A DNA stretch of 64,000 bases from Helicoverpa zea (lineage: Eukaryota > Arthropoda > Insecta > Lepidoptera > Noctuidae): positions 3,348,001 through 3,412,000 of the forward strand of contig NC_061469.1 of NCBI RefSeq assembly GCF_022581195.2, in the 5' to 3' direction. The position numbers and the translations under genes were made by a program. Below, piece by piece: positions 1-11,329 of the stretch; within the stretch, counting starts at the first letter, position 1, and each line of letters starts with the position of its first letter. Under the pieces are notes generated by a model. It saw only the letters and a program-made list of their open reading frames with translations. It searched no databases and was not told where the DNA came from.

Positions 1-1060
1 AGAAATACTTTTCTATTAAAGAAAATGCAACCTCTTTAGTGACAGACACTACAATCGATAACAGAACACCCACTCGAAACTTAGCACCAACAGCCACTAA
101 AGCAAAGTTTTGAAACGTTTAAACCCTATCAAAAGCCTGCACTCGCTTCGTAAATCAATACTAGCTCATAAAAGTTGGTAATTCTCTGCTCGCTTCCTTG
201 TTTAAACCATATTTATATGAAGCATAACATGAACGGAATTCCGAACGGGAATCAAAATCAATATTTTGCGAGATCGGAAATTATACGACGATGGAAGCAG
301 AAACTCTAAACTAAAATTTTGTACATAGCTGTGAGAAAGAACGAAGCAAACACCGCACCGTTTTGTTAATAGATACCTTCGTTCTAGAAAACCACCATCC
401 CGGAATTCACCACCATTAAAATTCTTCACAACAACCCTGTTGTTGCATTCCCAGAAATCTCTGAATACCTTGTAAACCCAACAACAAACATCGCTGAAGG
501 GTTTAAATCACTTTAGGATGCTTCAACACCCGCAAACAGGAATAAAGGATTTGTAAATGGAAACTTCTCACACACTCGCTCAAGTAATAGGCAATAAGAT
601 AGCCTCCGGCCACGATTACCCTTGTTACCCTAACCGTTTTTACCCAATACGTATAGCGTTATCTGTCTATATAGTGATTTTATTTAATGTTTCCGTCGGC
701 GAAAGGGTTTTTCAGGACAATATCTGCCCTCGAGCCTTCAAAGATCCCGAGCACCCTCCAGCCAGGCGTTATTATACGAGACATTACAATTCATGAGATA
801 AAAACATCCATCTGCACTGTTTGTGAACATTTCGTAATACTGAATGCCTTTTTGTTGTTGGTGGAGTACGTTTTAATGCATAATTTTCATGTACCTGTGA
901 AACCGTTTTAAATGTTGTTTAAAAATGTTCCAGTATTATCTTTGTCTGCAATATAAGTAGATAGCCCTCGTTTATTTTCAAACAAAGACCCTCCCTAAGC
1001 GAATAGGTACATGAAATTAACAATTAAAACTTAGAACGATTAACCCAATTACAAAATAGT
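1..1060. other. AT-rich non-coding sequence
   Basis: Only short, low-complexity open frames occur on either strand, and none has protein-like composition or recognisable domains. I see no RNA gene and no clear repeat unit. It is probably intergenic or deep intron sequence. Confidence 0.5.
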
Positions 1061-1069
1061 CGTAAAGCA

Positions 1070-1128
1070 ATGTCCCCAATTGGCCGTGAAAATTCAAAAC
1101 AAAGACGCATTTCAGTACCCACAATAGG
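1070..1128 (+). other. Possible short 5' coding exon (weak)
   Basis: An ATG at 1070 with G at -3 opens 19 codons plus two bases and ends exactly at a near-consensus donor (GGGTAAGTATG, GT at 1129-1130). The short peptide contains an RRIS motif. No downstream partner exon was found, so this may be chance. It is listed because the donor is very strong and a GC-rich patch follows within 100 bp. Confidence 0.12.
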
Positions 1129-1169
1129 GTAAGTATGAATAAAAGGAGCCGAGGAAATATCAGAATCGT

Positions 1170-1320
1170 TCACATCGATTGACGTGCGACGGGTCGGCGC
1201 CATTGGTCAGCGCTCGTGACGTCACGAGCCGTATCGACCCGACGCCCACGGGCGCGCATGCGTCAAGCTTCACCGCTCGAACGCGATTGGTCGACGGATC
1301 CATCGTCGGATTGACGTACG
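1170..1320. promoter_or_regulatory. GC-rich, CRE-containing promoter-like patch
   Basis: About 150 bp that is much richer in G+C and CpG than its surroundings. It holds a perfect 18-bp palindrome (1212-1229) centred on the full cAMP-response element TGACGTCA (1217-1224). Two ATTGG (inverted CCAAT) motifs flank it, near 1202 and 1286. Such clusters are typical of CREB/ATF and NF-Y bound promoters. No gene start can be tied to it on either side, so it may serve a transcript lying outside the window or an unrecognised one. Confidence 0.35.
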
Positions 1321-3139
1321 TAATGAATTAAAAGAATTCAATTGAAATGAATTTCAGAACGCACATAACTTTTTAACTGACGTCGGCTCTGAGATTTAAT
1401 TGGGTTTGTTCAACCGAGGGATGTAACGTAGGTGTTTTAATTACAAACGAGGGGAAGATTTTTAACATTCCAAGTTCAACAGAGACATAAAGAAAGGAGA
1501 GCAGCAATAGCTAGATAAACTTAACAGAGTAAATGAAAACAGTAGAAATCTGTTTAAAAAAGCAAGACCACATAGAGAAGCCAATAGCTTAATAGGTTCA
1601 CTGACATAAATAGAAACGATTCTCATGCAAACAACACTGGTGATCGATTCTCTAAGCCTCAAGGGCAAGGCCTGTAGTCGCAGACGGGGTGTCAGACACA
1701 CTGGACACACAATACCTACAAGATAACTGATACGTGACATCTGCTAACGGCTTATTTCGCATACAATCTGAATGTATTCTGAAAGGTCGGCTATTGTAGG
1801 CTGCGTTGGATGGTTCTATAATTTTTATTTCCTTTTGGTCGTTTGAGCCGTGGGAGTTTAAAATGGACCTTTGACCTTTTGCTAATAAACATAAGTAACT
1901 TAATCATTTGCTTTTCGGAATCACATTTACGCAATCAGTATCAGACCAGGCACTCAAAGAGCCCGAGAGGATTGCCCTCTTATGATTTAATTTTAAACGA
2001 ATAATAATTTTGAACGAAAGTGTATAAATAATTTTCAGGGACATTTAGAGGATAACTCCAACAGCAATATGTGATAACTATACTATACTAATATATATGA
2101 TAACTCCAACTCCAATATGAGTCTGCAATATCCCTAATCTATGTGTATTGTTGGACTATTCACACCACATAAAGCCTGCTCCATAATCCGGACTTCATAG
2201 AACAAAAGGATATTATTTACGGAGGTATTAATACACCACAATGGGATATGTCCAGGCCTGTATTCAACAGATCACACTGATGGCTCTCGAATGTAAATTC
2301 GTCGCCCGCATTGATCCACAGCTCAATACCTGATCTCCTGGAATTTTAATTACAGAATTATTTCCAGTGACGGCTGATGGTAATCTATTAACGTTTGCGG
2401 TGGGCTCCAAATTCCGATTGGCAATTTTCCGAAGGTTTCGTTTCAAGGGCTTTTGAGGTCCTTTGTAGCAATTACCACAGAGTTTAATCATTAATTTAGA
2501 AAAATGGACACAAAGAATGTTATCCAATACAATTTCTATTTCATCTATCACATAATGTGCATGGTTGCCATTTTTGAATTTTCAAACGAAAAGAAGAAAT
2601 CAAAAATGAAAGCAAAGAATAATGATCCTACAAGATTATCGTTAGAAAAACTACCTCAGCTGTATTATCTCGGCACCACATGTTAGGATGATAAATGAGC
2701 CTTTTCATTAAAGATACATAACATTATACCGTCTGCCATCGTTATTATGAAAGAATAATAAATAAAACCACCACAACATTACGTTCATTCATAATTTGTT
2801 AGCTTTACTGACTTTTGGAGCAGGTACACTAAATTGGCAAACTTTGACGGCTACACATGAAACTTATTTATGCATGTTAACAAACTTTTTATTTGGTGTG
2901 AATTTGTAGAAGCAAACCTTAATATGATCAGTGCACCAGAATTTCATATGAGACGGAGAGCAGAGCATATTTGTAGAATTTTTGTTACAGGGTAGCGGCC
3001 AAGCTTCTACATCCCGTTGGTAAACTCAATTTCAGATTTCAGGTCGACTATGCTCCCATGAAAAAGCTCCCCATTCCGTGAATACCGTTACTGATTTACT
3101 GCACTGGTAATTTACGCTGAAAGACACCTGATTGTAAAA

Positions 3140-3203
3140 AAATACTGCATATTTTTTTGCTTATTACAATTATTGCGAAATACTGCATATTTTTTTGCTT
3201 ATT
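3140..3203. repeat. Two-copy direct repeat, 38-bp period
   Basis: A 26-bp T-rich unit (3140-3165) recurs exactly at 3178-3203. The unit starts AAATACTGCATA and ends TTGCTTATT. Probably a local slippage duplication; no function is implied. Confidence 0.8.
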
Positions 3204-4317
3204 GCGATTATAGCAAAAATAATTCTTAGCTTTAATTATGTCTAAACACGAACAAACTAATTTTTTCTATATTTTTTTGTATACATTTTCTCCTCTTCAA
3301 GCTGGTAGGTATAAACAAGCCAGGGGTCGGCAAGGGCACAAATTCGCGTATAACGTTCATAAATCGAGCGAACCTTGCGGATCCCACACGTATTCACCTC
3401 ACGCATCTTGAATTACTTCAAATATCAGACGGTATTTTTCTGTTTGAAGAGCATTATTTAACCTCTTCGGGTCATATTTATGCGTCACATGCAAATGTAG
3501 TTGATGTATTAGGATATAGAGTTTAGTTATGTATCTTGTAAGAATACAAAGTTACCACTTGAAACATCATCGAGGTAAACAGTTTTCCTCTTGATAAAAT
3601 ATTTCAAGTATTCCTTCTTTTCGTCTTATTCAGTACTTTGAATGGATGTACTTACGGCTTTGAAATACATACAAATGCTTATTACAATACATAAAGACAA
3701 AACATGACATTCTCTTTGAATACAGACATTGTCTTTTGTATTCAAAATTGTTTTTCATTTGGAATATGGCAGAAGCTGTTGAAAGAATACATATTTACAG
3801 CATCAAAGCGTTTTGCTCTTGAATTGTTCACATCAACAAATTATATCTTGTCTACATATTCTTTTGACAAAATATTTCTAGGAAAGTAGTCTGTCTGAGA
3901 CGAAAATAAATATTTTGCGATTGCTATTTGCTTCCAAAATGTAATATTGTCACGTTCAAGTAAAGCCTTCAGTCTTACACCCTATTACTTCATTATTGCT
4001 CACTAACAAAGGAAATTGAATGATAAATCATAAGCAATACGATTTGTAATACAGGTAGACTTCTTACATTCAGTACAACATTTTGACGAATTTCTGACAA
4101 GAAGAAATTTTGCAAACTTGAATAACGAATCACAACAAAATTTAATCAAACTTTTGTAACAAGTTCTAAATTATTTTATAGTCCGTGCCTAACGTGACTT
4201 CCGGGAGATTTCTTGATTTCAAAGCTACTGATATTGCAATATGAATTTTATGTAACTAACTTTTCAATTGGACTACAAAAATCCTGATCCTCATTGATCC
4301 TCATCTTCTACATACCG

Positions 4318-4341
4318 AATGTATGTATGTATGTATGTAGA
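4318..4341. repeat. GTAT microsatellite within a weak hairpin
   Basis: Four to five GTAT units. The flanks CATCTTCTACATAC and GTATGTAGAAAATGAGATG are nearly complementary, so the tract sits in an imperfect foldback. Confidence 0.8.
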
Positions 4342-4892
4342 AAATGAGATGTTTTTTTAAACCTATTCAGTATGTCAATTTTGATTTCCAACCACACAAC
4401 AGCCTCATTGTTTCCGAGACGCATCAAAAAAACATAGAGCAATACTGTTATGCGAGATCGTTATGAAAGGGAGATACTCTCTGAGCACTGCAATAAATAA
4501 AGCAGAAGGTCTCGAGGCAATCAAGAACGGCACTCGTCGCTGTTGCATTTCTTATTGCTAAGGTATAACATTCTGCAGAATTCATTCGAGAAGTCGATTA
4601 CAATAGGAACGAGGAAATTCTAACTTTCATTATAATACTACAAAGATGAGAGATCAATTGGACATCACTAGCAAAATCTACACTTACTGATTGTTCATTT
4701 CACTAAAAGCGAAAAACTAAATGATCCTACTTTTCTTTCTATTTGCACACAAATACTAAACTTGCTCTTATCTTAAATTAGGTTTCTGCACAGCTAGGAA
4801 ACTAAGCAATAAAAAGGAAGTACATATCTTGGTATTGGCATCACATTTGACATCAAAATGCACCCTGTTCTTTGTGCTATCACTTATTGAAT

Positions 4893-4972
4893 AACTAGTA
4901 ATTTCAACTTTAAAGTACCTGTGTAAAAATCCTTATTTTTACACAGGTACTTTAAAGTTGAAATTACTAGTT
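4893..4972. repeat. Perfect 38-bp inverted repeat with 4-nt loop
   Basis: Arms 4893-4930 and 4935-4972 are exact reverse complements, separated only by CCTT. A transcript from either strand would form an uninterrupted 38-bp stem. Ordinary microRNA precursors carry bulges and larger loops. The perfection fits a recent palindromic duplication, the core of a foldback transposon, or a siRNA-type hairpin. No open frame or other element overlaps it. Confidence 0.95.
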
Positions 4973-5610
4973 CAACATGTATCGAAAATATTCCATAGAT
5001 TTAAATGCATAGTAAATTCACCATCCCTATAAAAACAAACCGTAAAATTCACGCAATGATGGTACAATTATTTTAATGGGTCGTCGCTCCCCTCGCAGTT
5101 AAAGGAAGTAAAATATTCCTACAATGCCAGGATAATTTCTGAATTTTTCACTTACAATTCATTGCTCACTGCACAGCTTTTGTGGAGATGAATTAAACTT
5201 GTGACTCATTGTGGATGTTTACAAGACATTTGCAGAAATAAACCTATCCAATTTTCCAAGTGATTGAGTTTTTAAACCCTAAAACACGTCTACAATACTT
5301 CTTATTTCAAAAACATATCGTTAACGTGCAAAAAAAAGGATGGCGAACAAAATAAGTACCTTAATGTATTTCAAAGGCTACATTTAATTTCTCAAGATAA
5401 ATCGTAGCGTCACCTCGTAAACTTTTCGTCACCGAAATGATAAGTAACTTGTAGAAACTCAAGAACTTTTGTATTTACTTCATTTCCAACTACGGTTGCT
5501 TTTGAGTTCAGAGAAATGGGTCGAACAGCTTCGGAATACTGATGTTTGTTCTCAACTGAAAACTCAAATATTTTATGAAATGTTGCAGTCGTGATTACAA
5601 GTTATGAATT

Positions 5611-5629
5611 AAAAAAAAAAAAAAAAAAA
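5611..5629 (+). repeat. Poly-A tract of 19
   Basis: A run of 19 adenines. It could be the tail of a retroposed fragment, but the sequence 5' of it is not recognisable. Confidence 0.9.
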
Positions 5630-6939
5630 TACTTAGAAATATAGTATAAGTACCAACGTCCAAACATACTGCAATGTATATGAGGACGCTAATAAAATAC
5701 AAAACTAAATGGTGTCCAGACAAACTAAACTATCGAAACCAAACGGTTTCATTTCACCGAGCTACAGTGTCTTCGCATAAACGACTTGAACTAAATTACA
5801 GACATATTTAGAAACAGATACCAAAATAGGATATTTTCAGCTTACATAAAGCAAGTACCCGAAAGTCGAAAATACTTCGCGAAGCATCGTCTGTAAGGGA
5901 GTCACCTTGGACGCAACTCAGCACGGAATACTTAGCTACCGTAAGTTAGTACATTTATTGCTCTATAAATTCGCAGTTAAATGTACTACACGTTCATATG
6001 AATTGTTTTTATTTTTATGTGGTACAAAAACGCAACTGTAATTGTATTCCTTTCAGCTTTCGACTTAGAAGCGGGTTGTCCAGTTTTTAAATAAAAGCAG
6101 TGTAGTTCCAACTAACTGTTAATCAAATCAAAATCAATTGATTAATCAATGGAATGAGACCAGTATATCAACAACCATAATAAAAATAAAAACCTAATGT
6201 AAACACATTAAATAAACCTGTACTCTTGATAAACAAGCGCCTTTCCCACATTTTGGACACTTAATTATTTGGACACCAAAACAATACCATTAGGATGTTC
6301 ACATTAGTACCAAAAATCCTAATACAAAACACCACCCCTGTAATCACCTAGCATGACCAAAAACATTAGTCCTAAATACAACAGTAAATGTACTAGAAGT
6401 TTAGTTCCAATGTATTGTTTTAGACAACTGCGGCGCCACTGTGTCGCGAACGCCCGCCAATCAGCACGGCCAATTGACTTTTACCATAGAGTTTAGAAAC
6501 ACGCAATGGTATTTCAAAGAAAACCTTCCGTCAATGCAGTTACTATAAACCTATAACTTGGACAAAGTGAAAGGGAAAATATCCGAGTTACCAAGTTTAG
6601 AGAATGTTGCCGTTTTGTAGTGCGAGAGATATAGCTCCCTAAGGGACTATGGGGACTCGATATCTCCTACCAAACACAGCTTCAGCAGAAAAGACACTAC
6701 GTCCTATAGATACATCAATACATAAAGAACTACTGATGCACATAGAACCTTCTCTAATTAGTAATGTCTATCTACGATCAATCACATGTTGATAAATTAC
6801 TCGATTAGGCACTGTAATCCCTAAAGACATAAAAAGACTACATAATGTACTAACCATTTAATTATATTATAGATTCAACCTTGCTTTTTATAAGTACTAG
6901 TCCTTTTTATGATCTCATCCATACTACTACTACTACTAG

Positions 6940-7370
6940 AATATATAGTTTTGTTCGAAGTTTTTTAACTTGTTTTTTAACAACTACCTCCGCGCTCGTA
7001 AGCACCGTCTACTGGCAGTGCCCGTATGCCGTACCGTGGCCCGTGCATCGTCCCCTATCCCTCGTGTCCTTTCCGCGCTCAACAGCCTCATGGAAACTTT
7101 CCCCGATTGTGATTTATTTACAGATGAGCCTTATATTGTTAAGAAAGTATGTTTAAAGTTTTGTGAAAGTTTATAAACTGTTTTTTATTATTTTATTATT
7201 ATTTTTTTTTATTTTTTTTTTTTTTTTTGCTATATTTTTATTTGTAAGATGTTTTATTATGCCTGTGTTTATCATTTTTTATCTTGTCTGTTTATTACTA
7301 TGTGTGTTACTTATATGTTAATTTAATTGGTTAGTAAAACCGTGTTAACATAAATAAATAACTCCATGGT
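6940..7370 (+). mobile_element. 3' end of a non-LTR retrotransposon
   Basis: A frame of about 68 codons ending at 7176 reads like the extreme C-terminus of an insect LINE polyprotein: a basic ARKHRLL start, then PRVLSALNSLM, then a FCESL end. It is followed by a T-rich 3' untranslated stretch (7177-7350) and AATAAATAA near 7349. Upstream reverse transcriptase sequence is missing, so the copy is 5'-truncated. The assignment rests on resemblance to lepidopteran LINE tails as I remember them, and the clade is not determined. Confidence 0.5.
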
Positions 7371-7396
7371 GCTTTACATCTTTTTCTTCTTCGGTC

Positions 7397-7806
7397 TTAT
7401 TCTTTGTTCATCATTATCATCCTCCGAGCCTTTTCCCAATCATGTTGGGGTCGGCTTCAGTCTAACCGGATTCAGCTGAGTACCAGTGCTTTACAAGAAG
7501 CGATTGCCTATCTGACCTCCTCAACCCAGTTGCCCGGCCAACCCGATACCCCTTGGTTAGACTGGTGTCAGACTTACAGTCTTCTGACTACCCGTAACGA
7601 CTGCCAAGGATGTTCAATGACAGCCGGGACCTACAGTTTAACGTGCCATCCGAAACACAGCCAATGGTGTCTAAGATATACTTAGACAGTACATACAAAC
7701 TTAGAAAAGTTGCATTGGTACTTGCCTGACCTGGGATCGAACCCGCGCCCTCATACTTGAGAGGTTGATCCTTTACCCACTAGGCCACCACGATTTATTC
7801 TTTGTT
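7397..7806 (-). mobile_element. Full-length tRNA-derived SINE with 12-bp target-site duplication
   Basis: The element occupies 7409-7794 on the minus strand and is flanked by a perfect duplication TTATTCTTTGTT at 7397-7408 and 7795-7806. Its head is tRNA-like, with a pol III A box TGGCCTAGTGGGT (7775-7787 complement) and B box GGTTCGATCCC (7733-7743 complement). The body is unrelated to tRNA, and the tail GCCGACCCCAA...GATTGGGA ends in ATGATGATAATGATGA. This is a common lepidopteran SINE family. The exact duplication and intact pol III boxes indicate a fairly recent insertion. The tail resembles the 3' end of the RTE-like LINE at 51.3 kb, its likely source of transposition enzyme. Confidence 0.92.
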
Positions 7807-8044
7807 ATTGTAAAAAATATTCTAGAAAAAATCCTAATACAATTTCTGGTTAAAATAATAACAGCAATAGGTAAACATTGGCTATCGCTATAATAGCCCG
7901 AAGGCACTCCACATTGTTTGCATTACGAACACCAATTACTGCGTGAGGAAAAATCGTGATAAGTTACAACAACCAACTTTAGTTTTCCTATGCTAGTTAC
8001 ATGGTTCATAAGAAATTGAAACCAGGATATCAGTTAACAAGCCT

Positions 8045-8135
8045 TTTCTCGCGGTTTCATCCTATATAGGTACAACACCCTATGTAACTAATAGTGTAGC
8101 TTTCCAACAGTGAAAGACTTATACAAGTAAAAAAA
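8045..8135 (+). repeat. Degraded copy of the 8.56-kb interspersed repeat
   Basis: Shares the order CGCGGTTTCA..., CCTATGT.ACT, then TAGTGTAGCTTTCCAACAGTGAAAGA with the better copy at 8558-8755. The 3' part is missing or unrecognisable. Confidence 0.6.
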
Positions 8136-8557
8136 AATATCCTCTTTTAATAAAACAATAAACCTTATTTATTTCTGATATCTTTTAACACTCACTGGCT
8201 AAGTACATACTGCTTACCACGCTAGTAAGATCTTATCCAATCCACAGACGTACCTCAGCAAGCGTAACTTAACTATAATCTTTACCTTGTGTTGGTGTTA
8301 AACCACGAGCTTTTGTTTATTTTCCTTTCGAGAAAATTCCAACGTCTAGAACACTCTAAGATGTAAACACTCTGCAACTTAATCTCCTCAATCCTAAGGG
8401 AATTAAAACCTAGTAAATATAAACACGGACCGAGGACAAAATGGCAATAGAAAATCCCGGTGACCCGACCATGAACTATTTCTTGACAGCAATTAATAAG
8501 TAAAACTAACAGCGACACTTCCAAGTACCCTTTACACGTGTAAATGTATTATAAACT

Positions 8558-8755
8558 AGCCGTTTTCCCGCGGTTTTACCCGCGTCCCGTGGTAACTACT
8601 GCCCGTACGGGGATAAAATATATGCCTATGTTACTCGTGGATAATGTAGCTTTCGAATGGTGAAAGAATTTTTAAAAACGGCCCAGTAGTTTTTGAGCCT
8701 ATTCATTACAACCAAACAAACAAACAAAATTTTTCTCTTTATAATATTAGTATAG
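8558..8755 (+). repeat. Lepidopteran interspersed repeat, best copy in window
   Basis: Begins ACTAGCCGTTTTCCCGCGG, contains TAGCTTTCGAATGGTGAAAGA and GGCCCAGTAGTTTTTGAGCC, then (ACAA)n, and ends CTCTTTATAATATTAGTATA. This arrangement is very abundant in moth and butterfly genomes and looks like the 3' end of a retroposon. Further copies here: about 8045-8135, 50293-50955 (split by a MITE), 55795-55900 and 60728-60905. Confidence 0.75.
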
Positions 8756-8799
8756 AAAAGGCCCACGCTTTGTTTAATCAGGATCTCTAAAGGCTAACC

Positions 8800-11260
8800 G
8801 TTCAATTAAAACGACCAAACCTATTTGTGTAGACAGTTTTAAGATAATTTGTTGTGGAAAATCAGCAAAATTTTCGTCGATTTATGCTAATTAGGGTATC
8901 TGAAATGAGAGTCCCAAAAGCGTTAAATAAACGTAACACCGCCCAGGTTTACGGGTCAAATGTACTCAGTCTAATTGGTTGATTAATCAAATAAATGGTT
9001 AAAGTATTTAGGGTTTTATTTTCGTCTTATTTTTGGAAATTCAATTTGGGACGTTACAAGTTAAGAGCACAACGCAAAACTGAAATAACTAATCTTGTAT
9101 AAGAATTTAGAGACCTTTTCCAGTTCAGTTTTCTATTATTTGTGAACACATAAGAGAAAAATAAGTATTTACTACAGAACCACTTTAAAACACCCCACTA
9201 CATATTGAAATTGACACCAAAACCGATCACAACAAGACACTTATTATGCTCCATTCACAATGACGTACACTGCCATTAAATCCCAAATAACTACAATACA
9301 CGCATAAAACAAACTCATAAAGGGGTTACGACTAATTATAATAATAAGTGGGGCACATGCAGCCCACTCGCAAGTACGAACAACTTGTCCTGGGTCCCCG
9401 GCGCCGCCCCGTCGCGTCTATGACGCATCTACTGGATTAAAAAGATAAACCAGCGTCTGGGAACTACAGTTTATTTACAAATATATAGATTAGACTTCCC
9501 CACAAAGTCACCTTAACTTTGAAGATGTTACGACGAGCTTCAAGCCTTTCTGAAGCTTGTTTTTCTGGTCATTAAACGATGATGTCAGAAGTGACGTAGC
9601 GGTAGACTGAAGGTCTGAAACTGACGCAATTCGCCATAATAGACTGAAAGTCGGATTTGCTTGAATATAACCAAAGTGAATTAAGTATGTTCTTATGAAT
9701 CATATACGTAGTAAAGAAAATTAAAATGATTTTGACCTTTAGAGAGCGGAGTTCGACAAGTTATTTTCTTTTTGTTTCTCTTAATAAATTAGTTATAAAA
9801 CTTTATCTGAATTCGTAAAAGAAAGGTCGTCTTTTGAATTATTTTTAGCAATAAAAATAATAACAAACCACCCAAAGACAGTAATTTAAAGGTTTACAAA
9901 GAGCACTCGCGATAATAATTCGAACAATTATTTGGTTAGAGACAGATTCAAAATGAATCATTCATTGGTCTCGGTGGTAACGTGGTTTATGAAATAAATG
10001 GATTAACGTCTGCTGGCCACCGCTAATGTTGTTTTTTATTTTATTATACAAACTAAACTAGACGAGTAAATAAGTAAAAAGACAGATAAGCAAATCCCAC
10101 ATTATTAATTATAAACAGATATTCTCAAAGAAAGGATGACAGCCATAAACCAAGTAAATATGACATAAAATATGATTAATACCGCGCTTAAAAAGTTGCA
10201 GTATTAATAGAATTCCAAGTACTTTGCATACGTACTGAGTTTGCAACGAAATGCAATAACGTATTCCGTGAAACTGGAAATGAAGGTAAAAGCGTCGCGC
10301 GCTCTAAATAAGTATCTGAGCCACTGAGTAAGGAAATATGAATATACCATAATGCAGGTAGGTCAGGCGCCTTCTTCTAGGTCAAATATATACGGTGGGC
10401 ATGACCAAAAAGATAATTTACGAGAGAACTAACGACGCATTCGGGTTCTTGGAGACATCCGTCAACGATTTTTGGTATTACAAAAAATGGCTGGGTCCAA
10501 AGATGGCGTATAAGCACACCCGCTTTTCGGCGCGCTACTTTCTTAGGACATTTTCCGTTATGGCACCTCTGCTAGTTATTTTGTTCTCTATGATCTGAGC
10601 GTACTGAGTCATACATACACATGTATGTATACCCAACCTTTTCCAGTTTTAAGCTAGTATTCAAGAAGCTTGTGGAAATACATCATCTGTGAAAATAACA
10701 GTCTATCTATAATTTTTCATCAGATACGGCCTAGTGATAGACTGACGGTCATAAGGACAACGGCATCTTAAAAATAGGTACCCTTTGGATTTACCCTTTA
10801 GGTAGGTACGGAAACCCTAAAAAACAAGATCTATCAAATTACTTCACAAACGAAACCCCTAAAAAACTTTTGCTATTTTCTCGACAAACCAAAAAAATAC
10901 TTATATTTTCTACTGTCTAGACTAGAACCATTAACTCTAGAAGGTTCTATAACCGTCATAGTCTATTTCGAAAGCACCGTTAAGCTTCCTGCAGCGCTCA
11001 ATCGAATTGTCTACACAGGATATTGACTTTGAAAATCTAACGTAGCGATAATTGTAATTTCCGCACTGACTGCAAGTTTAGATTTATTTGCCCTTTTTCA
11101 CATTAACAATATCCTGGTAATAGTTTAAAATTAGCCTTTATTTGACAGGGATTTAAAGCTTAAATTGACTGCTTTCTCTGTACCATCTCGTGTTTATATT
11201 ATTAGTCTTAGTTCAGACCAGTTATACTGATCTAACAGTATTTCTTTCTTTTTATAGCAA
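8800..11260. other. Non-coding stretch
   Basis: No supportable exon. A small GC-rich patch near 9390-9425 and a palindrome of alternating CATA/TATG near 10608-10632 are the only visible structure. The 67-codon frame at 10395-10598 has no recognisable features. Confidence 0.45.
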
Positions 11261-11267
11261 CATCGTC

Positions 11268-11320
11268 AGCTATGCCGACCCCAAAACACTTGGGACAAGG
11301 CTCGGACGATGATGATTTTA
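11268..11320 (+). mobile_element. SINE/LINE tail fragment
   Basis: Carries GCCGACCCCAA, then CTTGGGACAAGGCTCGGA and GATGATGATT, matching the 3' end of the SINE at 7409-7794 in the opposite orientation. The body and head are absent. Confidence 0.7.
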
Positions 11321-11329
11321 GAAGAAATA

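Noticed and set aside
4893..4972. Calling the 38-bp hairpin a microRNA gene
   Set aside because: Perfect pairing and a 4-nt loop are atypical of miRNA precursors, and no family is recognised.
6970..7176. Resemblance of GATGAGCCTTATA to Rim2 exon 3 (40067-40079), suggesting a duplicated carrier exon
   Set aside because: The shared run is about 13 bp and out of context. The reading frame and the following T-rich tail fit a LINE end.
7728..7794. tRNA-like sequence with A and B boxes
   Set aside because: It is the head of a SINE flanked by a 12-bp target duplication; the acceptor stem is not formed, so it is not a tRNA gene.
10395..10598. 67-codon ATG frame
   Set aside because: Short, no splice context, no recognisable domain; expected by chance.
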